The notes beneath the pieces were generated by a model. It was given only the letters and a program-made list of their open reading frames with translations, searched no databases and was not told the DNA's origin. Position numbers and translations under genes: made by a program. 64,000 bases of DNA from Prosthecobacter sp. SYSU 5D2 (lineage in GTDB: Bacteria; Verrucomicrobiota; Verrucomicrobiia; Verrucomicrobiales; Verrucomicrobiaceae), in the NCBI RefSeq assembly GCF_039655865.1, contig NZ_JBBYXL010000005.1, positions 186,001 to 250,000 on the forward strand. The letters run 5' to 3'. Every line of letters starts with the position of its first letter. Within the stretch, counting starts at the first letter, position 1. Of the stretch, positions 1-8,976 are shown in pieces.

Positions 1-449
1 TGCTGGTCTCCCGCAAGCAGTCCCAGAAAAGCGGAACGCGCCTGTTTGATGCGCCGCCCCCGGCTGCTGCGCCTGCTGAAGCTGCCCCAGCCGTGACTTC
101 TGAACCTGCCGCCGTGGTGCCAGATGCAAAACCTGCTGACGAGGCTGCCAAGGAAGTGACGCCTGCAGAGGCAGCGAAGAAAGATCCCGCTGAAGCCAAG
201 GCAGTGGAGCCGAGCGCTCCGGCCAAACCGCTGCTTGAAGCCGCCAAGGAAGAGAAACCTGCGGATGCCGCACCGGCCGCTCCCGCACCGGCTCCCGCAC
301 CAGCGATGAAGGAACCGTCCGCCGAGACCCCTGCCCCAGCACCTGTTTCCCCTGCCCCAGCACCTGTTTCCCCTGCCCCTTCCCCAACACCTGCCGAGCC
401 AGCCCCTGCTGCCCCGGCCCCGGCAACTCCTGCCGCCCCTCAACCCTAA
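1..449 (+). CDS. C-terminal end of an Ala/Pro/Glu-rich protein (5' partial)
   Basis: A reading frame is open from base 3 to the TAA at 447-449, with no start in the window, so the gene begins upstream. What remains is about 148 residues. It starts with a short basic stretch (LVSRKQSQKSGTRLFD) and continues as a low-complexity tail of Ala, Pro, Glu and Lys. A 21-base unit encoding PAPAPVS occurs twice in tandem from 331. Such tails are usually flexible linkers or extensions, often at the end of membrane or cell-wall proteins. No catalytic motif is visible, and the function cannot be named from this piece. Confidence 0.7.
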   Translation, partial: LVSRKQSQKSGTRLFDAPPPAAAPAEAAPAVTSEPAAVVPDAKPADEAAKEVTPAEAAKKDPAEAKAVEPSAPAKPLLEAAKEEKPADAAPAAPAPAPAPAMKEPSAETPAPAPVSPAPAPVSPAPSPTPAEPAPAAPAPATPAAPQP

Positions 450-478
450 CCTGGCTCGTTATCCCCGAGCTACCAACC

Positions 479-1339
479 GTGTTTGATCGCCCCATGAACA
501 GTGGCGGCTTAATCTTCGCCGCTATTTCCACAAACCGTGGTTCATGGTTTGCCGGATGGCTGGCGGCACTGGCCATGGTGGTTCTGTGCGGGCAGCTGCA
601 AGCGGCAGGCTATGTCCGATGCCAGCTTGCTGACGGGTTTGATTTCCCCGTGGGGAAACCAAACGCGGACAGCTACTACAAATCCCGCGGCTACTGGCCT
701 AACGGCCATCTGGGCGAGGACTGGAATGGCAAAGGCGGAGGGGACAGCGACCTGGGAGACCCCATTTATTCAACCGCAAGGGGTGTGGTGGTGATTTCCG
801 AAAATGTCGGCGTGGGCTGGGGCAACTGCATCCTCATCCGCCACGCCTATCGGGATGCGACGGGGAAGATCGCCATGGTGGACAGCCTGTATGCGCATCT
901 TCACCAGCGGATGGCGAAGGTGGGCCAGACGGTGGAGAAGGGTCAGCTTGTGGGTACCATGGGCGGGAACAACGGCATGTATCTGGTGCATCTGCACTTT
1001 GAAATGCGCAAAAACCTGCGCATCGGCATGAACCGCAGCCAGTTTGCCCGGGACAACAGCAATTACTACAGCCCCACGGATTTCATCAACAAACACCGGG
1101 TGCTGGCCACCAGCTTTCAAAAGTATCCGATTCCGCTGGGACTGTTTTCTCCGTATGGGCGGTCCGCCGCCGATGCTGGAAGCGGCGGGGACATTACTGT
1201 CCGTGTGCCCACCCTGCCGACGACAAGACCCAATCTGCCGGAAAGTGGTCCGTCTGCCGATGATGAGGACTTCTGGTCCAAACTGCGCACGCGGCTGAAG
1301 CAGGGCAAGATGACTGAAGGCGTGGACACACCTCCCTAA
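479..1339 (+). CDS. M23 family (LytM/LysM-type) metallopeptidase, exported
   Basis: Likely peptidoglycan endopeptidase. Numbered from the GTG at 479, the M23 zinc ligands are visible: HLGEDWN (H77, D81) and HLHFE (H171, H173), with the catalytic-region histidines in YAHLH (H140, H142). The glycines around VEKGQLVGTMGG are also typical of the fold. A hydrophobic segment at about residues 22-43 ending QAAG looks like a signal peptide, so action is in the periplasm. The ATG at 494 would give a tidier signal peptide and is an equally good start; neither has a clear Shine-Dalgarno. The C-terminal 80 residues are Pro/Ser-rich with no recognised domain. Confidence 0.88.
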   Translation: MFDRPMNSGGLIFAAISTNRGSWFAGWLAALAMVVLCGQLQAAGYVRCQLADGFDFPVGKPNADSYYKSRGYWPNGHLGEDWNGKGGGDSDLGDPIYSTARGVVVISENVGVGWGNCILIRHAYRDATGKIAMVDSLYAHLHQRMAKVGQTVEKGQLVGTMGGNNGMYLVHLHFEMRKNLRIGMNRSQFARDNSNYYSPTDFINKHRVLATSFQKYPIPLGLFSPYGRSAADAGSGGDITVRVPTLPTTRPNLPESGPSADDEDFWSKLRTRLKQGKMTEGVDTPP

Positions 1340-1372
1340 CGTTAACCGCTCCTGAAGCGATCAACTGTGGCC

Positions 1373-2068
1373 TCAAGGAGCCACCTTGGCCCACACGCCT
1401 TGCTTTTCCTCGCGGGCTTTGCGGCTCAGGGACATCAGCTCCGCCAGGTAAGTGGGCAGATCCCTGTTATCCCCTGGGAGGGAGGTTTCCACCCCGTCCA
1501 GCCGGGCGTAGCCTTTGCGCAACAGCAGGTCCATGAGATAAACGCGCTGCCCGTCCTCCCTGACAAAACGGATGAGGGCATAATAACGCAGGGTATTCGG
1601 CACGCGCTCCCAGCGGGTGAGCACCTCAAAGGGCCGGGTCTTCAGGAGCTCGGCGACGAATGCGGCGGCCTCCACCCCGGTGGAGGTGATGACCCGCTCA
1701 TTGGTGCGGCCAAAGTAACGCGCCTGGTCCGCCACCCGCTGGGGGTGGTTCATGCTGGCCTCCAGCGCATCCACAAAGTAGAGGACAAAGATGTGCTCTT
1801 CATTGCCGAGGCGGATGCGCAGCGTATCCGCCTCATTGGCGCGGCTTTCCACCAGGGTGGCACGCGGGAAGCTGAGAAACTTTTCTTCCACCGGGCGGGG
1901 ACGGCCACCTTCATCCGGCAGGGTTTCTCCCGGCACGCCCGCCAGCTTCACAGGCACGGCTGCAGGGGGCGCAGGGCGGCTTTCCTTTAGCAAGATGCCG
2001 CCTAGCACGACGATCAGCACCAGCACAGCAGTGATGGCGAGGTTGAGCAAGGTGTCCCGAAGCGGCAT
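1373..2068 (-). CDS. Thermonuclease (SNase)-like domain protein with N-terminal membrane anchor
   Basis: 231 residues. Residues 7-27 form one hydrophobic segment (membrane anchor or uncleaved signal), then a Pro-rich linker. The remainder follows the staphylococcal nuclease-like (OB-fold) pattern: RLGNEEHIFVLYFVDALEA, then a central strand pair YYALIRFVREDGQRVYLMDLLLRKGYARL, and the usual ending AREEKQGVWA. The charged Arg/Asp/Glu set of true nucleases is not clearly complete, so enzymatic activity is uncertain and the domain may only bind. It converges with the M23 gene, 33 bases apart. Confidence 0.75.
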   Translation of the reverse strand: MPLRDTLLNLAITAVLVLIVVLGGILLKESRPAPPAAVPVKLAGVPGETLPDEGGRPRPVEEKFLSFPRATLVESRANEADTLRIRLGNEEHIFVLYFVDALEASMNHPQRVADQARYFGRTNERVITSTGVEAAAFVAELLKTRPFEVLTRWERVPNTLRYYALIRFVREDGQRVYLMDLLLRKGYARLDGVETSLPGDNRDLPTYLAELMSLSRKAREEKQGVWAKVAP

Positions 2069-2149
2069 AGGCAGCCGTCACTGTCCGTGAAATCAGCCAC
2101 TTGCCAAGCGCTTAGAACTCGGCTGCCCCAGAAGGCTGCACCTTGCTGC

Positions 2150-4249
2150 TTAATTGCGGAGTTCCTCGATCACCTGGGGATCCGACGCGAGCTTCTTTTT
2201 GACGGCGAGAACGTTTCTGCCGGCGGACTGCACCTGGTCGAGCATCCCATAAAATTTGGCTGAGGTCCGGACCGGATTGAGCACCATGGTGCGGACGGTC
2301 TCGCCGTAATCAATCAAGGCATCAATAAAAGGCCGCACCCGCGCATCCAAAACGGAGCGGAGGCGGCGGAGGCGGTTTAAATCGGCACCCAGATCGTCAG
2401 GCTTGAGGGTGTCCAGCCTGCCGTTCATGGCGTTGTCCATGGAGCTTAAAAGGCCCAGGGCATGGCTGTCGGCAAACTCCACTGAACCCGCCAGGGAGAG
2501 GAGCTGGGGGGCACGCCTCTGGGCATAAGCCAGCAAATACCGGGCGGAGAGGCTATGAGGAGCCTTCTCCACTACAGACTGCAGGCGGCTGATGGCATGG
2601 GGATTGTGCAGATTGGCGGTCTGGCGCGGATCCCTGAGGATGGCCTCCCGGAACACTTCAAACTCATCCAGGGCCTGCTGCAAAGCGGCAGGGCGCTCCA
2701 GGCTGGCCAGACTGACGGCCTGATCAAACTGCTCCAGGCCAAAAATATGGATGGCAGCCAGAGGTGCCGGACCGTCCAGCACCAGAATGTCTGCCACGGC
2801 GTTTTCATTTTTCGCCGGGATGGCCAGGAGGGTGCAGTCTTTCCTGGTGGCCCCGCGCATCTTGGCGGCCACCCCGCCAATGGGCTGGACGGAGCCGTCG
2901 GCATTCATATCGCCGGTCACGGCAAAAGCGGGGTCCCAGGTCTTGCCGGTGAAGAGTGATTCCATGAGCAATCCGCAGGCCACGGCGGCGGAAGGCCCGC
3001 CTTTTTCGGCATACTTTTCTTCGAAGCTGATTTCCAGGCATAATCTCGGAGGGTAGGCATGCCGCCTTTCCATGAACTTGCGCACCTCCCGCAGGGCGAA
3101 GAGCATATCCGAACCCACAGACTGGTTAAAACGGACACCCATCGGCCCTTTCATGGACATGATGCTCAAGCGGGACATCTGGCCGGCCGTCTTGCCCGTC
3201 GGCAGGTGGATGACGAGCAGGCCGTTCACATGGGATTGCTGCAGCTTGAGCATGGCTGAGCCATCCGCCATCGGGTAGGCCAGGGGAGTGCCTGCGAGTG
3301 GGTAAACATCCCCGGCCAGGGCAGGGCCGGAGGAAGGAAGAGCGGCCGCCAAGGAGCGCGGCGGCGGGCTGGGAGCTCCGGCAGGCCCGGCTGCGGCACT
3401 TTGCATCTCCTCAGTCAGCGTGCAGCCGCCCGCCACAGGCTCGCGCACCCTCTGGATGGCCACCCCGCCGCCGACATTGGGCAGGGACAGCAGGTTGTTG
3501 TTGACCCAGCGCACCGGCAGCATGACCTCCGGGCCGGTTTCGGCCGGTGTATTGAAGAGAGGAAGGTCAGGCTCAAAAACAGCTGTGCAGTTTTCAATGG
3601 TCACCTGCGAAACTGCCACCAGAAGAGTCGGGTGGATGAGGCATCTGTTGAACTCGGTGTAGCGGATGGACGGACGGCGTGCCAGGCTGACCGGGCTGTT
3701 TTCTGCATCCACGGCCATTCTGAGCAGACGGTCCGGGGAAGTCTGCTCTCTGACCAGGCAATCCATCATTTCGAGGCCAAACTCGTTGCCCGCAGCCGTC
3801 CATCCGCCGCCTTGAAGAATGCAGTTGCTGATCCGGAAGGAAGGCTGCGGGCTGCCGCTGCCGCCGAGGTCGCAGTTTTCCAGAACGGAGGATTCAATCA
3901 ACACCTCGGAGCCCGCTTCCGCCTGGATCTGGCAGTTCTGCAACCGCGCTCCCCTGACCCGCAGCCGGGCACCGGTTTGAAGCACGAAGCGGGTGCCCTC
4001 GATGAGCGTGGAGGGGCTCACTTCAAAATGACAGACATTCCCTTCCCCCGGAGCTACTGTAACGCTGCCAGAACCCAGATAATGGCCGGGCGGCAGAGTC
4101 ACGGATGCCTGGACAAGATGTGTCTCGTCGGAAAAAACAAGGCGTGCCGTGGAGAGCTGCTGGCCAGAAACGCCTGCATGAACGAGAAAGGTCCCCAGCG
4201 CACAGCACCGAGCTAGATGTTTCCAGGGCTTCCATAGGGCTGTTTTCAT
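2150..4249 (-). CDS. Exported protein with a Lon-type (S16) serine protease domain
   Basis: About 699 residues from the ATG at 4249. An upstream in-frame ATG at 4279 would add ten residues, but the 4249 start gives a normal signal peptide (basic KPWKH, then hydrophobic, then SGQ). Residues 35-240 contain repeated short Asn/Cys-marked strands (LQNCQIQ, LENCDL, ISNCIL, IENCTA), resembling a small beta-helix. A Pro/Ala linker follows. Residues 340-520 look like an S16 domain: GGPSAAVA with nucleophile S420, and GGVAAKMRGA with K463. The 43-residue Ser-Lys spacing equals that of E. coli Lon (S679/K722). There is no AAA+ ATPase domain. The C-terminal part is helical and unknown. A regulated, ATP-independent periplasmic protease is the inference. 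Confidence 0.82.
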   Translation of the reverse strand: MKTALWKPWKHLARCCALGTFLVHAGVSGQQLSTARLVFSDETHLVQASVTLPPGHYLGSGSVTVAPGEGNVCHFEVSPSTLIEGTRFVLQTGARLRVRGARLQNCQIQAEAGSEVLIESSVLENCDLGGSGSPQPSFRISNCILQGGGWTAAGNEFGLEMMDCLVREQTSPDRLLRMAVDAENSPVSLARRPSIRYTEFNRCLIHPTLLVAVSQVTIENCTAVFEPDLPLFNTPAETGPEVMLPVRWVNNNLLSLPNVGGGVAIQRVREPVAGGCTLTEEMQSAAAGPAGAPSPPPRSLAAALPSSGPALAGDVYPLAGTPLAYPMADGSAMLKLQQSHVNGLLVIHLPTGKTAGQMSRLSIMSMKGPMGVRFNQSVGSDMLFALREVRKFMERRHAYPPRLCLEISFEEKYAEKGGPSAAVACGLLMESLFTGKTWDPAFAVTGDMNADGSVQPIGGVAAKMRGATRKDCTLLAIPAKNENAVADILVLDGPAPLAAIHIFGLEQFDQAVSLASLERPAALQQALDEFEVFREAILRDPRQTANLHNPHAISRLQSVVEKAPHSLSARYLLAYAQRRAPQLLSLAGSVEFADSHALGLLSSMDNAMNGRLDTLKPDDLGADLNRLRRLRSVLDARVRPFIDALIDYGETVRTMVLNPVRTSAKFYGMLDQVQSAGRNVLAVKKKLASDPQVIEELRN

Positions 4250-4371
4250 AAAAAAGACGTAAGGATGATTACCCTTCATCCTCCCGCCCAGGCTGCCCCC
4301 TGTCGAGGAATTTTCATCCGGCTTTTCATCATGACCTTGCTTCTTGAACCGGCCCCGCTAAACCCCCTTGC

Positions 4372-4941
4372 ATGTCACTTGAATCCGACCGCGCCGAACT
4401 CGCCGAAATCCTCCGCAGCAAATCCGTGAAGACGGGCAAATTCACCCTCGCCTCCGGCAAGGAAAGTGATCTCTACGTGGACTGCCGGGTGACGACCCTG
4501 GATGCACGCGGGGCCGTACTGGTGGGACGGGTGCTGCATGACCTGCTGAGAAAAGAAGAGGCAGCCAAGGGGCTGGACATTGGCTCCCTGGGCGGCCTGA
4601 CCATGGGGGCCGACCCCATCACGCTGGCGGTGGCCATGACCTCCAGCCTGGCGGGTGATGCCAAGGTGGTACAGGCATTCAATGTGCGCAAAGAGCCGAA
4701 GGGGCATGGCCGGGGCAAGCGCATCGAGGGCAATTTTAATCCGGCCCTGCCCGTAGTGGTGGTGGATGATGTCATCACGACCGGGGACTCCACTTTGAAG
4801 GCCATCCAGGCCATCGAAGAAGAGGGCGGCAAAGTGGCCTTTGCACTCATCCTGGTGGACCGGCAGGAAGGCGGCAGGCAGAATATTGAGGGCAAAGGAT
4901 ACCCTGTCGTTGCCGCGTACACACGCGCTGACCTGGTGTAA
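4372..4941 (+). CDS. pyrE: Orotate phosphoribosyltransferase
   Basis: 189 residues. Converts orotate plus PRPP to OMP in pyrimidine synthesis. The PRPP-binding signature VVVVDDVITTGDST is at residues 128-141, and the mobile catalytic loop region reads VRKEPKGHGRGK around 105-116. The N-terminal FTLASGKESDLYVDCR segment is typical of the family, and the length is normal. It is transcribed divergently from the Lon-type protease gene. No other pyrimidine gene is next to it, so it appears to be a single-gene unit. Confidence 0.95.
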   Translation: MSLESDRAELAEILRSKSVKTGKFTLASGKESDLYVDCRVTTLDARGAVLVGRVLHDLLRKEEAAKGLDIGSLGGLTMGADPITLAVAMTSSLAGDAKVVQAFNVRKEPKGHGRGKRIEGNFNPALPVVVVDDVITTGDSTLKAIQAIEEEGGKVAFALILVDRQEGGRQNIEGKGYPVVAAYTRADLV

Positions 4942-4988
4942 TACTTTTCTCATCCCCGCAATCTATTGACAGGGGATCGGCTCGCGGG

Positions 4989-7070
4989 ATGCTGATGCCC
5001 GTGAGGATGATTTTATCTGGCATTCCCAAAGCGCTGGCTGGCCTGGCTGCAATCCTCGCCTTGAGCGCAGAGGCGCAGATTACTTTGCGGAGTGACGGCG
5101 TGGGCAAGTTGCTGAATGAATGGCACAAGGAAGGCACCGCCGCCGGGCTTGCGGAGATCACGTATGAAAACCGTGACGGGCAGCATTCACCGCTGAATGC
5201 CGCGCAGTATCCCCAGTTGCAGATCTTCCAGCCGGATGCCGCAAGCGGGCCGCCTACAGGGCCGTCCGTGGCACTGCGGATGAAGCCGACGGTGGGCAAC
5301 TGCTCCATGTCTGCCCCAGCGGACAAAGGCGGCAGCCTGCCGCGCATGTACCAGGTGGATCCGAAGGGGCAGAAATTCCTGATGATGCAGTATCTGGCCA
5401 ACAACCTGATGATCTATCCGGAGCACCAGGATCACGACATCGGAGCCAATGGAGTAGGAGGCTATGGCGACCTGTTTCCATCCAACAACCCTTGCACGAT
5501 CATTTCGCAAGGCTCCTCCGGCAGCGACCAGCCTTTCCTCAATGCCGTGCTCACCACCATTGCCGCCTTCCCGCCGGAGACGCAGCAGCTGCTCATTGAT
5601 AAAAGAGTGCTGATGCCGACGGTGCAGGCGCTGCTCCGCCAGTCTGGCAAACAGGTGAAAACAGAGGAGTCCTATTTCACAGGAGCCGCCCATCCTGTGG
5701 TGTTTGATGCGGGGAACCTGGATGAGGAAAAGATGGTCAGGCTGGCTCATGAAATGCGCCCGCCCATGATCCCGCCGGTGGTGCAAATAGAGGTGCTGGA
5801 GGAAACCGGGCTGGCAGCCGGGAAGGATTTCTTTGAGCAGGAGCCGCTGCCGCCAGCCAAGCTGGCGGACACGCCGGTTTCCATTGCGCGCATCCTGCGT
5901 GGCAATGCTGCGGAATACACCATGACCGTCAGCGCCCGCAAGAGTGCGGACCTGATGGGCCGCCCGGTCCAGTTGCGCTGGCAGCTGCTCCAGGGAGACC
6001 CCCGTGCCGTCCGTCTGGAAAGCGTGGAAGACCGGCCGCAGGCCCGTCTGCGGGTGCGCTGGCAGCCATCATTTAGGAACAGCGCCGGCATCCGCAGCCA
6101 CCGGGTGGACATTGGCGTGTTTGCCAGCAACGGCATCAGCACGGGCGCGCCGGCCATCATCAGCTTTTACATGCTGCCTAACGAAATGCATTTCCATGAT
6201 GCAGAGGGCCGGACAGCGGAAATTTTTTACCAGACGCACAATCCTGACCTGGGTCTGCCAGCCAGCACGCAGGATCCGCGCTGGCTGAAGGCCATGCTGG
6301 CCGCCTCCCTGGCCGGGGACGGGCTGCGCAGCCGTCTGATGGAAAAACTGCTGACGGAGGCTGAAAGGCAGGCCATTCAAAAAGTCTGGATACCGCTGAA
6401 CAAGCAGTGGCAGACCATTGAAAAGCTGGAGGCGGACCCGGCTAAAAAAGAAAGTGCAGCGCCTCTGCGAAATCATTTCTCCGATGACCTGGCCAAGGCG
6501 CTGGAGACCCCGCTTTCCAGCGACCAGGCCCTGACTCTGCGCATGGTCATAGAAAGAGCCCTGGTTTCCATCGCCGGCTTTACGGACCTGTATCCTTCGT
6601 TCCAGCAGGAGCTGCGCAGGCTCGCCTCCGCCTCAGTCAAAGCCACAGCAGCAGCCGATGTGGACAGGGAGGTCCAGAGGTTGAAGGACCTGAACATTTT
6701 TACCTATGAGGCCGGCGGCCTGGTCGCCCTGGCTGCGCCGCCAGATCAGATCACCGCAGCGGACCGCTATGGCATCAGCGGGCTGAATCTGACGCTGATG
6801 AGCCAGGTGCTTTTTCCGGAGATGCTGGAGCGCTCCACTGCCCCGGCGTGGGTGGATCCCCGCCTGACCACACCGAAAGCCTGGCGGGATGTGCACCGCT
6901 ATGACAGGGAGGGAAAGCACCTGGGCTGGATCCGCCATCAAGGAGGACGCACGGCCTGGTTTTCCCCCGACGGCAGGTTTCTTCCTGCGGGGCTGGGCCA
7001 GCCGGACAAGGCGCAAGAGGTGGTCTATGAGAAGAATCCGCAAGGACTGCTGGAGTGGCGGGTCAAATGA
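4989..7070 (+). CDS. Large exported protein of unknown function
   Basis: 693 residues, not recognised. The N-terminus has a basic/hydrophobic signal peptide ending ALSAEAQ near residue 30. The body is mixed, with a segment rich in Met/Pro (HEMRPPMIPPVVQ), a stretch resembling a beta-sandwich (QLRWQLLQGDPRAV to SNGISTGAPAIISFYM), a helical central part and a C-terminal piece HLGWIRHQGGRTAWFSPDGR. Codon use resembles the flanking genes. It lies 21 bases before the FAD-dependent oxidoreductase gene and is probably cotranscribed, suggesting a shared exported process. No catalytic residues can be assigned. Confidence 0.75.
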   Translation: MLMPVRMILSGIPKALAGLAAILALSAEAQITLRSDGVGKLLNEWHKEGTAAGLAEITYENRDGQHSPLNAAQYPQLQIFQPDAASGPPTGPSVALRMKPTVGNCSMSAPADKGGSLPRMYQVDPKGQKFLMMQYLANNLMIYPEHQDHDIGANGVGGYGDLFPSNNPCTIISQGSSGSDQPFLNAVLTTIAAFPPETQQLLIDKRVLMPTVQALLRQSGKQVKTEESYFTGAAHPVVFDAGNLDEEKMVRLAHEMRPPMIPPVVQIEVLEETGLAAGKDFFEQEPLPPAKLADTPVSIARILRGNAAEYTMTVSARKSADLMGRPVQLRWQLLQGDPRAVRLESVEDRPQARLRVRWQPSFRNSAGIRSHRVDIGVFASNGISTGAPAIISFYMLPNEMHFHDAEGRTAEIFYQTHNPDLGLPASTQDPRWLKAMLAASLAGDGLRSRLMEKLLTEAERQAIQKVWIPLNKQWQTIEKLEADPAKKESAAPLRNHFSDDLAKALETPLSSDQALTLRMVIERALVSIAGFTDLYPSFQQELRRLASASVKATAAADVDREVQRLKDLNIFTYEAGGLVALAAPPDQITAADRYGISGLNLTLMSQVLFPEMLERSTAPAWVDPRLTTPKAWRDVHRYDREGKHLGWIRHQGGRTAWFSPDGRFLPAGLGQPDKAQEVVYEKNPQGLLEWRVK

Positions 7071-7091
7071 CCCTACCATGGCCGCCCAGCC

Positions 7092-8897
7092 ATGAGAATA
7101 CTGACCTTTTCCCTGCTCCTTGCCGCCGGCCTCCAGGCGGCTGATCTGCAAACCGATGTCTGCATTTATGGTGCCACACCGGGCGGCATTGCCGCCGCGC
7201 TGGCCGCCGCGAAATCAGGCAGCGAAGTGGTGCTGGTAGAGCCGACGGCCAGGATCGGCGGCCTGGTCACCAGCGGCCTGTCCCACACCGACTTCCATTC
7301 CCTGGAATCCCTGACCGGCACCTTTCTGGATTTCAGCCAGCGGGTGAAAGCCCATTATGTGAAGACTTACGGGGCTGACTCGGACCAGGTTAAAGCCAGC
7401 TTTGAAGGCACGTTTGGCGAGCCTAAAGTGAATCTGCTGGTCCTGGAGGAAATGCTCCGCGAGCAGCCCAAGATCACCGTCCACCACAACCGGATCCTGA
7501 GCACCGTGGACATCGAAGACAATGCCATCAAGACCGCCTCCTTCACGACCGGGGAAGAGGTGCTCAACATCCATGCCAAAGCCTTCATTGACGGCAGCTA
7601 TGAAGGAGATCTCATGGCCAATGCGGGCGTGAAATACCATGTGGGCCGCGAAGGAAAGGAGCAGTATGGGGAGTCCCTGGCTCCTGAAAAAGGAGACAGC
7701 GAACTCCAGGCCTACAATTTCCGCTTTTGCGCCACTGACTCGCCCCTGAACCGTGTGCCCATCACGGCTCCCAAAGGCTATAAACGGGAGGACTTCCTGC
7801 CTGTTCTGGACTTCCTGGTGCCGGGCAAGATTGACCGCGTTTTTGGCTATCCCTCCCGCTGCATTGTCAAAGCGCAGACACCCGCACTGCCGAACAACAA
7901 GTATGACATCAACGATGTCTCACGGGGACTCGTCCGCCTGTCCATGCCCGGCTACAACCTGGGCTGGCCGGAAGGGGATGCAGAGACGCGCCAGGAGATC
8001 TATGAAGAGCATCTGCGCTACAATGTGGGGCTGTTGTATTTCCTCATCAATGATGAAGCGGTGCCCGAACGGATCCAGCAGCCCGCCCGCGAATGGGGCT
8101 GGTGCAAAGATGAATTCACCGAGACCAACCATCTGCCCCCGCAGCTTTATGTCCGCGAAGCCCGGCGCATGATTGGCCAGCATGTGTATGTCCAGCAGGA
8201 CAGCGAGCACGCCCCCGGGGATGCCCGGGCCAGGCTGTTTACCGATGCCATCGCCATGGGGGATTACGGTAACAACTGCCACGGCACTTCCCACGAAGGA
8301 CCGCTCATTGGCGGCAAGCATGGCGGGGAACTGTACAATCCGGTGCCGCCCTACCAGATCCCCTATGGCAGCCTGGTGCCGCAGGCCCGGCACTGCCGCA
8401 ACCTGCTGGTGCCGGTGGCCGTTTCCTCCTCCCACATCGGGTTTTGTGCGCTGCGCCTGGAGCCCATCTGGATGTCCCTGGGGCAGGCTGCCGGTCATGC
8501 CGCCGCCATGGCTGTGAAAGACGGTCTGCCCGTCCAGGAAGTACCTGTGGCTGATCTTCAGGCCAGACTGCACCAGGACCAGTCCGCCACCATTTATGTA
8601 GCTGATGTACTGCCGGGCCATGCTCTTTTTGAAGCCGTCCAATGGTGGGGCACCGCCGGCGGCCTGCATGGCCTGCATCCCATGCCTGCCAAACCCGGCC
8701 AGCGAGGGAAAAATCTGCACGGGCAGTATTTTGAAGCCAATCCCGGTCATGCAGCGGACCTCGACAAGGCCATGGATGATGAAACCCGCAGCCGCTGGCT
8801 TCCTCTCCTGAAAAAACTGGGCATCCCGGCTGAGGGCCTGTCCAAAGCCGCAACCCGCGGGGATTTCATCCGCGATGCGTTCGCGAAAAAAATCTGA
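7092..8897 (+). CDS. FAD-dependent oxidoreductase (FAD_oxidored family), exported
   Basis: 601 residues. A short signal peptide (residues 1-17) is followed directly by the dinucleotide-binding motif in DVCIYGATPGGIAAALAAA (GATPGG at 27-32) and the acidic end of strand 2 in VVLVEP. HNRILSTVDIE and AFIDGSYEGDLMANAGVKYHVGREG match the FAD_oxidored (PF12831) family, common in Verrucomicrobia and Planctomycetes and often linked to polysaccharide use. The C-terminal LRLEPIWMSLGQAAGHAAAMA is the usual closing FAD contact. The substrate is unknown. It probably forms an operon with the preceding exported protein, closed by the terminator at 8908. Confidence 0.88.
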   Translation: MRILTFSLLLAAGLQAADLQTDVCIYGATPGGIAAALAAAKSGSEVVLVEPTARIGGLVTSGLSHTDFHSLESLTGTFLDFSQRVKAHYVKTYGADSDQVKASFEGTFGEPKVNLLVLEEMLREQPKITVHHNRILSTVDIEDNAIKTASFTTGEEVLNIHAKAFIDGSYEGDLMANAGVKYHVGREGKEQYGESLAPEKGDSELQAYNFRFCATDSPLNRVPITAPKGYKREDFLPVLDFLVPGKIDRVFGYPSRCIVKAQTPALPNNKYDINDVSRGLVRLSMPGYNLGWPEGDAETRQEIYEEHLRYNVGLLYFLINDEAVPERIQQPAREWGWCKDEFTETNHLPPQLYVREARRMIGQHVYVQQDSEHAPGDARARLFTDAIAMGDYGNNCHGTSHEGPLIGGKHGGELYNPVPPYQIPYGSLVPQARHCRNLLVPVAVSSSHIGFCALRLEPIWMSLGQAAGHAAAMAVKDGLPVQEVPVADLQARLHQDQSATIYVADVLPGHALFEAVQWWGTAGGLHGLHPMPAKPGQRGKNLHGQYFEANPGHAADLDKAMDDETRSRWLPLLKKLGIPAEGLSKAATRGDFIRDAFAKKI

Positions 8898-8907
8898 CCC
8901 GCCTAAC

Positions 8908-8944
8908 AAAAAACCCGGCAGCCAAAAGCCACCGGGTTTTTTTT
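8908..8944. terminator. Rho-independent terminator, probably bidirectional
   Basis: AAAAAACCCGG at 8908-8918 pairs with CCGGGTTTTTTTT ending at 8944 around a 13-base loop. A-tract and T-tract flank the GC stem on both sides, so it can stop both the oxidoreductase transcript (+) and the repeat-protein transcript (-), which converge here. Confidence 0.9.
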
Positions 8945-8976
8945 ACATTCTATTCAAAGAGCTTTCCCGGCTGTCA

